From Candidatus Bathyarchaeota archaeon (lineage in GTDB: Archaea > Thermoproteota > Bathyarchaeia > Bathyarchaeales > Bathycorpusculaceae): a stretch of DNA of 13,422 nucleotides. The notes under the pieces are model-generated. The model was not told the DNA's origin. It ran no database searches and worked only from the letters and a program-made list of their open reading frames with translations. The DNA lies in assembly GCA_030589055.1 (NCBI GenBank), contig JAUUWK010000016.1:1-13422 (forward strand), written 5' to 3'. Positions 6,790-13,226 of the stretch are shown piece after piece (positions within the stretch are counted from its first letter, which is position 1; every line of letters starts with the position of its first letter). The position numbers and the translations under genes were made by a program.

Positions 6790-6984
6790 TCATACCGATT
6801 TCATCATTTCGCCGTTTGGAAGCATGTTATCTGGATGCGGTATTCCCGACTCCTCCAGCTCATACCGTACGCAACGCGTGTAATCTCCCATACAATATTC
6901 CTCTATCCATCTTCGTTCCAGTTTCCCTTCTTCATAGAATGTTTTCACTGGACAAACGATATACCATTTGCAGTTTTTTTCAAT
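6790..6984 (-). CDS. Four-cysteine small protein (64 codons), non-canonical start
   Basis: The minus-strand frame reads EKNCKWYIVCPVKTFYEEG, then KLERRWIEEYCMGDYTRCVR, then YELEESGIPHPDNMLPNGEM and MKSV. Four cysteines (5, 11, 31, 38), the WY-CP, YC, CVRY and HPDxMLPxG motifs strongly resemble a widespread archaeal family of tiny cysteine proteins, sometimes found or labelled together with uracil-DNA glycosylase; this is from memory. A bound metal or Fe-S cluster is inferred. No ATG, GTG or TTG lies in frame before the first cysteine: the frame opens at ATT (6984), five bases after the QueG-like stop (6989-6991). A TTG at 6983 sits well behind GGATGAT but is out of frame by one; adding one A to the run of seven (6974-6980) would join it. 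So: ATT start, slippage, or an indel. Confidence 0.75.
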   Translation of the reverse strand: MEKNCKWYIVCPVKTFYEEGKLERRWIEEYCMGDYTRCVRYELEESGIPHPDNMLPNGEMMKSV

Positions 6985-6988
6985 TCAA

Positions 6989-7789
6989 TCATCCAGAAAC
7001 AATGGGCTCTTTAAGTAGAAGTTCTCTTTCATGTGGTTCAAGACTGATAAGAGTTCTGTATCGGGACAGTGTGAAGCCTTGTTTGGATGTCTTTCCGATG
7101 GGACAATTGTCGTAGCAGTAGCCACAAAGGAAATTTTTGTCTCCTGTTTTCTCTCTCAGTTTTAGAATGAAATTGACACATGCATTTCGATCAAAGCCTT
7201 TTGGCGGAGTCAGGTCCTCTCGGATGGCTTTGGGTGGACACAGATCAACGCAAACTCGGCATTCACGGCATGGATCAAATTTGGTTAGTTTAGAGTCGGG
7301 TTCAAGAATGGCATCGGTAAGAACGACTCCAAAGTTTACTCTTGGACCATATTCCGAGGTTATGATGATTCCGCATCTTCCATAGACACCGAGGCCAGCT
7401 TCGTAGGCGGCAAGTTTGTATGAAAGGCTGGCTGTCAACGTTTCCTCTCTAAAGACCCCTCTAGGAATGATGGTTCTGTATCCTTTTTCTTTGAGGTACT
7501 CTGCCACCTGATATTGCAACCAATCACGGAAAAGATGCATAATCCTATAATCTTTCGTAATCCTTTCCTCTATCTTAATTGAACGATAATAGTCAGTTCC
7601 CACATAGACGCCGAAAACAATCACTGAATTACAATCTGTCATAATATCTGTAGGGTGGCAACCTTCAATGACATTATCGAAACCTTTGTCAACCCCTACA
7701 ACTCGCATCTTGTAGGCACCGAAATCTCTAATAAACTCGTGTAATTCATCTTTCAAATCTCGCTCAAAAACCTTCTTCATTTCAATCAA
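6989..7789 (-). CDS. QueG-like double [4Fe-4S] cluster protein
   Basis: Related to epoxyqueuosine reductase and the wider reductase family with a corrinoid- or flavin-type domain before two Fe-S clusters; the substrate here is unknown. Cysteines: CRECRVCVDLCPP with C174, C177, C180, C184, then C204, and CGYCYDNCP with C222, C225, C229, enough for two [4Fe-4S] clusters in the ferredoxin arrangement. The N-terminal part has the family's AAYEAGLGVYGRCGIIIT (127-144) followed by YGPRVNFGVVLTD (147-159). At 266 residues it is shorter than QueG (about 350-380) and lacks its C-terminal repeats, so epoxyqueuosine reduction is doubtful. Start TTG at 7789 leaves two bases after the cyclo-ligase stop; an in-frame ATG at 7780 is the alternative. 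Probably in one transcript with the genes on both sides. Confidence 0.82.
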   Translation of the reverse strand: MIEMKKVFERDLKDELHEFIRDFGAYKMRVVGVDKGFDNVIEGCHPTDIMTDCNSVIVFGVYVGTDYYRSIKIEERITKDYRIMHLFRDWLQYQVAEYLKEKGYRTIIPRGVFREETLTASLSYKLAAYEAGLGVYGRCGIIITSEYGPRVNFGVVLTDAILEPDSKLTKFDPCRECRVCVDLCPPKAIREDLTPPKGFDRNACVNFILKLREKTGDKNFLCGYCYDNCPIGKTSKQGFTLSRYRTLISLEPHERELLLKEPIVSG

Positions 7790-7791
7790 CT

Positions 7792-8400
7792 CTAAACACG
7801 AATAACCCTCATAGGCGTAACAATTATTGAAACTTTTTCATCTTTTTCCTCGAAAGGAACCTCTTTAACAATTTGTATATCGTGAACCGTTGTGGCTACC
7901 AGAACTTCTCCAAACATCCTTTTCAGGGTTTGTATTTCTAAGTCACTATAACCGTGTCCTTTTCCAAGTCTATATCCAAATGTGTCAACGGCAACAGAAC
8001 CTTCAACAACCATGCCGGGCTTAGGAAACCCCTGCGCTTCAACTGCAAATTTGAAGGCCCCTTTAATTGTTGACGCGAAGCGTTCTTTTCCTTTAGCTTT
8101 TGCTGAATTGATTACGATAAAGCCTTTCTTAAATCTTGGAGAAGCCACTATCAAAGTTTTTCCGGCTTTAAGGGCGTTTTCTCTGACTCTGCGTTGCGGC
8201 GAATCGGGATTAACAAAAACAACTTTAGCCTTTTTCCATTCTTCAAGGTGAGTAAGTCTTTCAGCAGCAGCTTCGGCTCCTTTAAAATTGGGGATTCTGC
8301 CTCGACATGGAAGAGGAAAAACCGCGATTCTGGAGCGTTCCATCTCGCTCCAAATTTTTTCTCTTAACAACTGCTTTTTCGAAGATATACTCATGGACAT
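7792..8400 (-). CDS. 5-formyltetrahydrofolate cyclo-ligase family protein
   Basis: The family converts 5-formyl-THF to 5,10-methenyl-THF with ATP, salvaging a dead-end folate. Features: an N-terminal KKQLLREKIWSEM helix (8-20), a central VVFVNPDSPQRRVRENALKAGK segment (60-81), the ATP-binding loop GYRLGKGHGYSDLE (142-155), and TTVHDIQIV (170-178) ahead of VTPMRVIRV (194-202). The loop has KGHGYSDLE where bacterial enzymes have GGGYYDR; this variant belongs to the MTHFSD-like branch, so the pterin handled (folate or a methanopterin-type) and even the activity are uncertain. ATG at 8400 or 8394; no ribosome binding site is evident, and a TATA-like TTTTTATG (8412-8419, minus) could give a nearly leaderless message. 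It follows kbl by 39 bases. Confidence 0.85.
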   Translation of the reverse strand: MSMSISSKKQLLREKIWSEMERSRIAVFPLPCRGRIPNFKGAEAAAERLTHLEEWKKAKVVFVNPDSPQRRVRENALKAGKTLIVASPRFKKGFIVINSAKAKGKERFASTIKGAFKFAVEAQGFPKPGMVVEGSVAVDTFGYRLGKGHGYSDLEIQTLKRMFGEVLVATTVHDIQIVKEVPFEEKDEKVSIIVTPMRVIRV

Positions 8401-8439
8401 CTACAACAAATCATAAAAAATGAGAGTCTTTAGCGGCTT

Positions 8440-9642
8440 TTAGATTATTCCGAGGTTTCTGCCGCCTTCTTTGAAGGCTTCTAAGGCTCTGTCTAATTGC
8501 TCTGTTGTGTGTTTCGTGCACAGCTGGACTCTGATTCTTGCTTTTTCTCGTGCAACCATTGGGTAGAAGATTGGCAGTGCGAAGATGTCTTTTGTCCACA
8601 GATAATCTGCAAGGTCCTTTGAGGTTTTGCTTTTGCCACACATCACCGGAATTATAGGCGTCTCCGTGTTTCCAGTGTCGAAGCCTGCGTCCTTGAATCC
8701 ATCTAGGAGATGATTACGATTTTCCCAGACTCTTCTAACATGTTGTGGTTCTGTCTCCAGCACGTCTATGGCTGCAATGCATGCAGCAGCAACACCTGGA
8801 GGAACAGCACCGCTTAACAGCCAGCTTCTAGCCTTGTTATACGTGAAGTTACGAAGGTCTTGACAGCCAGTGACGTGGCCACCTACGACGCCGAAAGCCT
8901 TTGAGAAGGTTCCCATCTCTGCGTGTACATCGTCACGTCCAAGTTTGAAGTGATTCACAATGCCTCGTCCGCCTTCGCCTAATACACCTTCGCCATGCGC
9001 ATCGTCAACGTAGACACCAGCGCCATGTTCTTTAGCGATTTTAGCTATGTCTGATAGCGGCGCAAGATCTCCATCCATACTGAAAACCCCGTCTGTAAAG
9101 ATCCAAATGTGATTGTATGGAGGATCGTGTCTTTCTGCTTCGTCCATCACGCGAGTCAAGTCTTCCATACTTTTATGTTTGAATATAGCCCGGTCAGCAC
9201 GGCATAATCTCACTCCGTCGATTATTGAACCGTGGTTTAACTCGTCAGAAACGAATAGATCTCCTCTGCCAGCAAGTTGGGGAATAAGCCCCTCATTAGC
9301 CATGAAGCCTGTTTGAAAAGTCAACGAAGCTGGAGCTTCCTTAAACTTTGCGAGACGACGGTCCAATTCTTCGTGAAGAAGCATATTGCCGGAAATTGAT
9401 CTGTCGCTACCTGCGCCTGCTCCATATTTTCGGGTCGCTTTTATCGTTGCTTCAACGACTTTTGGATGGGTTGCAAGGTTCAGATAGTTGTTTGCACAAA
9501 GCATCAAAACTTCTTTTCCGTCTACAGTGCAGATGGGTTCGCTTGCGCTTTCCAGAACCCTAAGCTGCCAATTGAGACTTTCTCGAACTAAGCGTTGATA
9601 TTCTTCACCTAAGTATCTTGTTGGATGACGTGAAACTGCCAC
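8440..9642 (-). CDS. kbl: Glycine C-acetyltransferase (2-amino-3-ketobutyrate CoA ligase)
   Basis: PLP enzyme that cleaves 2-amino-3-oxobutyrate with CoA to glycine and acetyl-CoA, the second step of threonine breakdown. It belongs to the alpha-oxoamine synthase family: YGAGAGSDRSISGN (76-89 counting from the upstream GTG), NHGSIIDG (139-146), VDDAHGEGVLG (215-225, with the PLP-nitrogen Asp and ring-stacking His) and GTFSKAFGVVGGH (247-259) with the Schiff-base Lys 251. A close paralogue such as KAPA synthase is less likely given the Kbl-like SDRSISG and ARSWLLSGAVPP segments. GTG at 9651 is possible, but I choose GTG at 9642 (400 residues) because AGGTGAT (9647-9653) ends four bases before it. 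No threonine dehydrogenase gene is adjacent. It heads the run kbl, cyclo-ligase, QueG-like, Cys protein, HtpX-like. Confidence 0.93.
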   Translation of the reverse strand: MAVSRHPTRYLGEEYQRLVRESLNWQLRVLESASEPICTVDGKEVLMLCANNYLNLATHPKVVEATIKATRKYGAGAGSDRSISGNMLLHEELDRRLAKFKEAPASLTFQTGFMANEGLIPQLAGRGDLFVSDELNHGSIIDGVRLCRADRAIFKHKSMEDLTRVMDEAERHDPPYNHIWIFTDGVFSMDGDLAPLSDIAKIAKEHGAGVYVDDAHGEGVLGEGGRGIVNHFKLGRDDVHAEMGTFSKAFGVVGGHVTGCQDLRNFTYNKARSWLLSGAVPPGVAAACIAAIDVLETEPQHVRRVWENRNHLLDGFKDAGFDTGNTETPIIPVMCGKSKTSKDLADYLWTKDIFALPIFYPMVAREKARIRVQLCTKHTTEQLDRALEAFKEGGRNLGII

Positions 9643-9646
9643 ATTA

Positions 9647-9683
9647 ATCACCTTTTACAAAACTTACTTTCACTTTCTTTTAA
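9647..9683 (-). promoter_or_regulatory. kbl ribosome binding site and TATA-like box
   Basis: Read on the minus strand, ATTAAAAG with its core at 9677-9683 is a TATA-like box; about 25 bases on lies AGGTGAT (9647-9653), a strong ribosome binding site that overlaps the upstream GTG and favours the GTG at 9642. The remaining spacer up to 9767 shows nothing else I can name. Confidence 0.35.
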
Positions 9684-9767
9684 TCTTTACCCATAGCCCT
9701 TTCACAATCATATGTTATTTTCGCATTTCGCTCTTCTCAAACAGAAAAGTGGAAAAGACGAGTTTGA

Positions 9768-9778
9768 CTAGCGCGCGT
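9768..9778. repeat. CTAG(CG)3T element
   Basis: CTAG(CG)3T covering the stop codon and last codons of the membrane protein gene. Flanking TGAC (9765-9768) and GTCA (9777-9780) form a short inverted repeat around it. See the related elements at 5526, 11011 and 12938. Confidence 0.45.
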
Positions 9779-10745
9779 CAGATGCATACCAAATACGCCT
9801 CCCCAATAAAACTAGTCCAACTAAGAAAACTAGACCTACAAGACCCATTCCAACGGGATTATCAGTTCTGGTTGTGTCTAATTCCTGCAAAGGTGCAAAA
9901 ACTACGAAGAAAGCTAGTGCTCCGCCCACGAGGGTAAAGCGATGTTTTTCGCTTGGTTCTTTCCATTCATACCTTTTAAGTAATTTTGTGTAGAGCAAAA
10001 CAAGTGCGGGACCGAAGAGCAAAACAATAGGCCACCATGGCATTAGGGTGGGCGTTAACCAAAAGCCAAAAAAGAAGACAAAGGTTCCAACAGCGCCAAT
10101 TGCCCACATTAGAGATAATCTGGGTAAAGGCCTTTTACCGCAACTTCCCCATTCTGCCGGAAGCTTGTAGGCAGCATAGCCAAATAAGATCATTGCCAAG
10201 ACTGTAAGCAAATACTGTGAAAAAGGCGGCCAATAGCCAGAAATCGAAGCAAACAAGACGAAGCCGATGACGACGATGCTTGTAAGAAGAACGAAAACTG
10301 CCTTGAACATTCTGTTGCTCACCCAGCTTTCACGACGATTTTGAGGATACGCCAGCTCTACTAATACAATGGGTATGGTGATACTATAGACGGCGTGGTA
10401 AATTGTAAGCATCACAGCCCAAACCCAGTTGATGTCAAGCCACCTACCGTACACGGCCAGTTGCCCCAAGTCAGGCCAGCCAGGATTGAAGAAACTACAA
10501 ACCATCAAACCCTCCTCCAAGATGCCATATGCAGCACCGAGCAACAACACCGAGCCTATGCCTTTATTCCAACGAACCTTCAACTCCCTCACAATCACGG
10601 CGCCACTACCATAAAGCGATACAAGCATGACGAAACCGAAAGGACTGAAGAACTCCACTGGCGGTGCAGAACCAGAAAGTAGCTCACCAATAGCAGGTGA
10701 CAACAAGAAAAGAGCTAGAGCCGGAGAAAGTTTGGGTAACTTCAT
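9768..10745 (-). CDS. Polytopic membrane protein, function unknown
   Basis: A 325-residue protein with about ten hydrophobic segments (roughly 6-22, 35-53, 62-85, 106-130, 148-168, 178-194, 210-230, 237-255, 270-285, 299-316), so an integral membrane protein with short loops. The most distinctive part is polar residues inside or beside helices three and four: AAYGILEEGLMVCSFFNPGW (71-90), then NWVWAVMLTIYHAVYSITIPI (106-126). An EE pair in one helix and a His in the next recalls the CPBP/CAAX-type membrane protease layout, but the usual EExxxR is EEGLMV and the later histidine motif is absent, so I do not assign it. Start ATG at 10745, with weak AGGT upstream and a TATA-like TTATAAAC (10793-10800, minus). 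Its last codons carry a CTAG(CG)3T element. Confidence 0.8.
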   Translation of the reverse strand: MKLPKLSPALALFLLSPAIGELLSGSAPPVEFFSPFGFVMLVSLYGSGAVIVRELKVRWNKGIGSVLLLGAAYGILEEGLMVCSFFNPGWPDLGQLAVYGRWLDINWVWAVMLTIYHAVYSITIPIVLVELAYPQNRRESWVSNRMFKAVFVLLTSIVVIGFVLFASISGYWPPFSQYLLTVLAMILFGYAAYKLPAEWGSCGKRPLPRLSLMWAIGAVGTFVFFFGFWLTPTLMPWWPIVLLFGPALVLLYTKLLKRYEWKEPSEKHRFTLVGGALAFFVVFAPLQELDTTRTDNPVGMGLVGLVFLVGLVLLGRRIWYASDAR

Positions 10746-10792
10746 GGTTTTTTACCTGAGCTTGCTAATAGATATTACATTTTGTATGTCTT

Positions 10793-10800
10793 GTTTATAA
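10793..10800 (-). promoter_or_regulatory. TATA-like box for the membrane protein gene
   Basis: TTATAAAC on the minus strand, about 48 bases before the ATG at 10745; a start site near 10770 would leave a leader of about 25 bases. TTATAA is itself a palindrome and could also serve a plus-strand transcript through the spacer 10800-11060. Confidence 0.35.
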
Positions 10801-10927
10801 CGAAACTCCACAGGCTAAGAGATGTCCACATAGAATATAGCGCTGAACTATGCAGAAAACGAAATCAACAGCAGGACCAAACTACTAAAAATACTAGAAA
10901 ACAATGCAGAGATAAAACAAACTGGAG

Positions 10928-11001
10928 GGAGAGGTCTGAAACCTCTCAGCTGTACGACGGGTCGGACAACGTCTTAGCGCTTCGAAGTCTCAAACCTCTC
11001 C
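10928..11001. other. Potential structured element closed by an 8-bp stem
   Basis: In the 341-base gene-free spacer 10746-11086, GGAGAGGT (10928-10935) is the exact complement of ACCTCTCC (10994-11001), closing a 74-base domain. Inside, a second ACCTCTC (10941-10947) can instead pair with GAGAGGT (10929-10935) in a 7-bp, 5-base-loop hairpin, so two folds exclude each other. The two arms are part of a 14-base direct repeat, GTCTGAAACCTCTC (10934-10947) and GTCTCAAACCTCTC (10987-11000), with one mismatch. GACG/CGTC-type and CTTCGAAG dyads lie between. Strand is undetermined. The span is tRNA-sized but there is no cloverleaf. A plus-strand frame through here reads low-complexity and charged and I do not call it. 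Confidence 0.35.
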
Positions 11002-11009
11002 AACGTAAT

Positions 11010-11025
11010 ACTAGCGCGTGCTAGT
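11010..11025. repeat. CTAG(CG)2T element forming a 6-bp hairpin
   Basis: ACTAGC (11010-11015) and GCTAGT (11020-11025) form a perfect inverted repeat around GCGT; CTAG(CG)2T is at 11011-11019. It sits nine bases from the structured element at 10928-11001. Confidence 0.45.
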
Positions 11026-11060
11026 TATAATAAAATTTTTCAAAATAACAATTAACGCAA

Positions 11061-11073
11061 GAAAAGAAAAAAA
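11061..11073 (-). terminator. T-rich terminator of the C_GCAxxG_C_C gene
   Basis: On the minus strand TTTTTTTCTTTTC begins 14 bases after the stop codon at 11087. Archaeal polymerase terminates at such U-rich tracts without needing a hairpin. Confidence 0.45.
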
Positions 11074-11086
11074 TTGTGTACGCATA

Positions 11087-11533
11087 TTATTCCAGATCGA
11101 TCAGGATTTCAATTGCTTTTTCTATGAAATGAACGCATTTGTCCATGAAGACGTTTGAGTTTCTCGCACCTTCCAGTTCCTTTGGATCTGTTAGATCACA
11201 TCCAATGAGGTCTCGACACAAAACGCCGCCACAACCCTTCTTGAATTGATTATAAAACTCCAGTGCTAACGAGTATGCCTTTTCTCTTTCCTCAACAATG
11301 GGCTTATTTGCTCCGTATTTCAAACCAATTGCAATAACTCCTCCAGTTAACGCACCGCACAAAGATCCCCGTCTTCCAATTCCCCCTCCAAAGGCTGAGG
11401 CAACCTTCGGCTCCAAATGGTTCTCTACATTCCAAAACTCCTGCATAGCAAGCAAGACACTTTGAGCACAGTTATATCCTTCCCTAAAGTGCGAAGCTGC
11501 TTTTTCTACGTAAACAGATTTATCAACTGTCAA
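11087..11533 (-). CDS. C_GCAxxG_C_C family putative redox protein
   Basis: Small protein of the family named after its cysteine pattern, thought to be redox-active or metal-binding; no reaction is established. The 148 residues show C22 in GYNCAQSVLLA, AFGGGIGRRGSLCGALTGG (47-65, C59), then C101, C106, C112 and C133, in line with the family order. Helices predominate, and no signal peptide or membrane span is present, so it is cytosolic. Start TTG at 11533, chosen because AGGTGAT (11539-11545) ends five bases ahead; the ATG inside that site is out of frame. A TATA-like TTATAAAG (11567-11574, minus) would give a very short leader. It is divergent from the YcaQ-like gene. Confidence 0.9.
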   Translation of the reverse strand: MTVDKSVYVEKAASHFREGYNCAQSVLLAMQEFWNVENHLEPKVASAFGGGIGRRGSLCGALTGGVIAIGLKYGANKPIVEEREKAYSLALEFYNQFKKGCGGVLCRDLIGCDLTDPKELEGARNSNVFMDKCVHFIEKAIEILIDLE

Positions 11534-11566
11534 GATTCATCACCTACGTTTAGATGAACTTTTTGA

Positions 11567-11614
11567 CTTTATAACTGTCTAAGCCAAGAAAGAATTTAGG
11601 AGAGTTTTATAAAG
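11567..11614. promoter_or_regulatory. Divergent promoter region with two TATA-like boxes
   Basis: TTATAAAG (11567-11574, minus strand) serves the C_GCAxxG_C_C gene and TTTTATAAAG (11605-11614, plus strand) the YcaQ-like gene, the latter implying a leader of about 55 bases. The boxes are about 30 bases apart, so factors on one may hinder the other. Confidence 0.45.
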
Positions 11615-11693
11615 CCTTGACTTAGTTTACAGTTGGAAATTCACGTGTGCAGATTTGTGTCTTGTCTTCAAAAGATTTGGGGACCAATGCTAA

Positions 11694-12908
11694 ATGAGGA
11701 ACATAAAGCCGAAAGAAATCTCAAAAGAGGTTGCTAGACGATTCCTTGTTTCAAGGCAAGGTTTTCTTCAGAAAAAAAGAGGCAAAGATGGAACGTTAGA
11801 AGCGATTAGACGGCTTGAATGTATCCAAATAGACCCAATTAGCGTTGTACATCGTAACCAGCATTTAGTTCTTCATAATAGAATTGTTGATTACAAGCCT
11901 TCTTACTTGGAGCAGCTCCTGTACAAGGATAGGCTTCTGTTTGAGTATTGGTGTAATGAAAAATCCGTAATCCCTCTTGAAGATTTCCCTTACTTTCGCT
12001 ATCGAATGCAAAATCCATCAGAATTTCATTCTCCTTTTTATGAACGCCTAAAAACCAGAAGAAAAGAAATGAAAGATGTAATCGCTTATGTTCTGTCAGA
12101 AATCAGAAAGTGCGGGCCACTTTCTGCGCGGGAATTTAAGCAGAAGGGAAAGGTCAAAGGCAAAGTAGCAACGAGTATTTTGAACTTACTTTGGGACTGC
12201 GGTGAACTCATGATTCATCACAGAGAAGGACGTAGACGACATTATGACCTTACGGAGCGCGTGCTTCCACCAAACATAGAGGTGAAAACTCTAAGCAGAG
12301 AGGAGTATGAGCGATTTTTAATTCAGAAATACATGAGAGCCTACGGACTTGTTGACACGCGTGATTGGAGGTTTGGCTGGCTACCATTAAAAGCCTCTCA
12401 AAGAAAAACGGTAGTCAAAGAAATGGTTGAAAACAATGAGCTATGCCCAGTTAAGATTGAAGACGTTAAGCATGTGTACTACGTTTTGGAGGAAAATTTG
12501 AGTCTCTTTGACAATTCGGATAAATATGTAAGTGAGAGGATTCATTTCGTTGCGCCTTTGGACAATCTTTTGTGGAATCGCAGAATGATTTCTGAAATCT
12601 TCAACTTCAACTATTCTTGGGAAGTGTACAAGCCCCCAGAGAAGAGAATTTATGGTTACTACGTTATGCCGATTCTGCACCGGACACGCTTCATTGGAAG
12701 ACTCGACCCAAAACTTGACAGACAAAACAAGACAATGATCATCAATTCTATAATTTCAGAAGAGAAAGACTTCCACAGAGATGCTTTAGTAAGTGAGTTT
12801 GCCGCGGCCATTCAAAGATTCCTTAAACTCCATGAGGTATCTCAAGTCAATATTGAGAAGACTCGCCCAAAAGAATTAAGATATGCTTTAATGCGCGAGT
12901 TGAGTTGA
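11694..12908 (+). CDS. YcaQ/AlkX-type winged-helix DNA glycosylase (HTH_42, DUF1006)
   Basis: Family members remove bulky alkyl adducts from DNA and E. coli YcaQ unhooks interstrand crosslinks. The N-terminal part has LEAIRRLECIQIDPISVVHRNQHLVLHNRI (35-64); its QID (45-47) fits the QxD catalytic motif of the YcaQ branch, where AlkZ relatives carry QxQ. LLFEYWCNEKSVIPLEDFPYFRYRM (81-105) is typical, a winged-helix-like stretch follows (about 128-192: GPLSAREF and the basic HHREGRRRHYDLTERVLPP), and the C-terminal region has RIHFVAPLDNLLWNRRMISEIFNFNYSWEVYKPPEKRIYGYYVMPIL (282-328). The 404 residues match the family. ATG at 11694; the ribosome binding site is weak (GGGGACC). Whether it protects against self-made or environmental crosslinkers is unknown. 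Confidence 0.92.
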   Translation: MRNIKPKEISKEVARRFLVSRQGFLQKKRGKDGTLEAIRRLECIQIDPISVVHRNQHLVLHNRIVDYKPSYLEQLLYKDRLLFEYWCNEKSVIPLEDFPYFRYRMQNPSEFHSPFYERLKTRRKEMKDVIAYVLSEIRKCGPLSAREFKQKGKVKGKVATSILNLLWDCGELMIHHREGRRRHYDLTERVLPPNIEVKTLSREEYERFLIQKYMRAYGLVDTRDWRFGWLPLKASQRKTVVKEMVENNELCPVKIEDVKHVYYVLEENLSLFDNSDKYVSERIHFVAPLDNLLWNRRMISEIFNFNYSWEVYKPPEKRIYGYYVMPILHRTRFIGRLDPKLDRQNKTMIINSIISEEKDFHRDALVSEFAAAIQRFLKLHEVSQVNIEKTRPKELRYALMRELS

Positions 12909-12911
12909 CCC

Positions 12912-13160
12912 GTGTTAAGCGTTTCGCCCACACCCTTGCGCGCGCGTGGTCTTAAGAAAGATCCTTTGAACCCTGGTGAAAAGTGGAGGATTTCACCATC
13001 TCCTTCAGAAGTGAAAGAATTCGAAGTTGAAAGAACCCCACACATTGTGATTTTCCACATAGGTGGTCGAGAAATTGGAAAGATAATTGAAAATCCACCG
13101 TCTAACAAGACGATTGAAGAGGAAATACTCCAAATAGCGAAACAACGAAAAAGCGGATGA
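12912..13160 (+). CDS. Thioredoxin-fold C-terminal fragment, possibly a pseudogene
   Basis: The second half, FEVERTPHIVIFHIGGREIGKIIENPP then a short helix IEEEILQIAKQRK, matches the back half of thioredoxin-like proteins: the cis-proline (TPH), the strand turn HIGGREIGKI, and the final helix. The front half that would carry the CxxC redox site is missing, and nothing thioredoxin-like can be read upstream because the YcaQ-like gene ends three bases before the GTG at 12912. No ribosome binding site supports that GTG, and the first residues (SPTPLRARGLKKD) lie over a G(CG)4T run. It is either a truncated remnant or a small stand-alone protein with an unrelated front. An internal GTG at 13012 is another possible start. 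Confidence 0.5.
   Translation: MLSVSPTPLRARGLKKDPLNPGEKWRISPSPSEVKEFEVERTPHIVIFHIGGREIGKIIENPPSNKTIEEEILQIAKQRKSG
12938..12947. repeat. GCGCGCGCGT element
   Basis: The same ten bases as within the CTAG(CG)4T element at 5529-5538, here preceded by TT in place of CTA, so without the CTAG head. Lies at the front of the thioredoxin-like fragment. Confidence 0.35.
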
Positions 13161-13226
13161 ACCAGTGAGAACTGAGAATATTGCGTCGAAAGAATTGTGA
13201 CATGTATGTAAGTGAATATCAATAAC

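Noticed and set aside
6816..7115. A 99-codon plus-strand frame over the QueG-like gene end
   Set aside because: It is antisense to the four-cysteine protein and the QueG-like C-terminus, both of which carry recognisable motifs.
10934..11000. Two-repeat mini CRISPR (GTCTSAAACCTCTC copies 53 bases apart)
   Set aside because: Only 14 bases repeat, one mismatch, no third copy, and one copy is explained by hairpin pairing; no cas gene is nearby.
10928..11001. A tRNA gene, because the closing stem spans a tRNA-like 74 bases
   Set aside because: Neither strand yields a T arm with a TTCRA-type loop at the right distance from the acceptor, nor a D arm or anticodon arm.
10782..11024. An 80-codon plus-strand reading frame
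   Set aside because: Low-complexity composition rich in Q, R, K and T, no ribosome binding site, and it overlaps the structured element; better explained as spacer.
12842..13222. A 126-codon minus-strand frame over the end of the YcaQ-like gene and the thioredoxin-like fragment
   Set aside because: The opposite strand shows clear family similarity; this frame has no motif or ribosome site.
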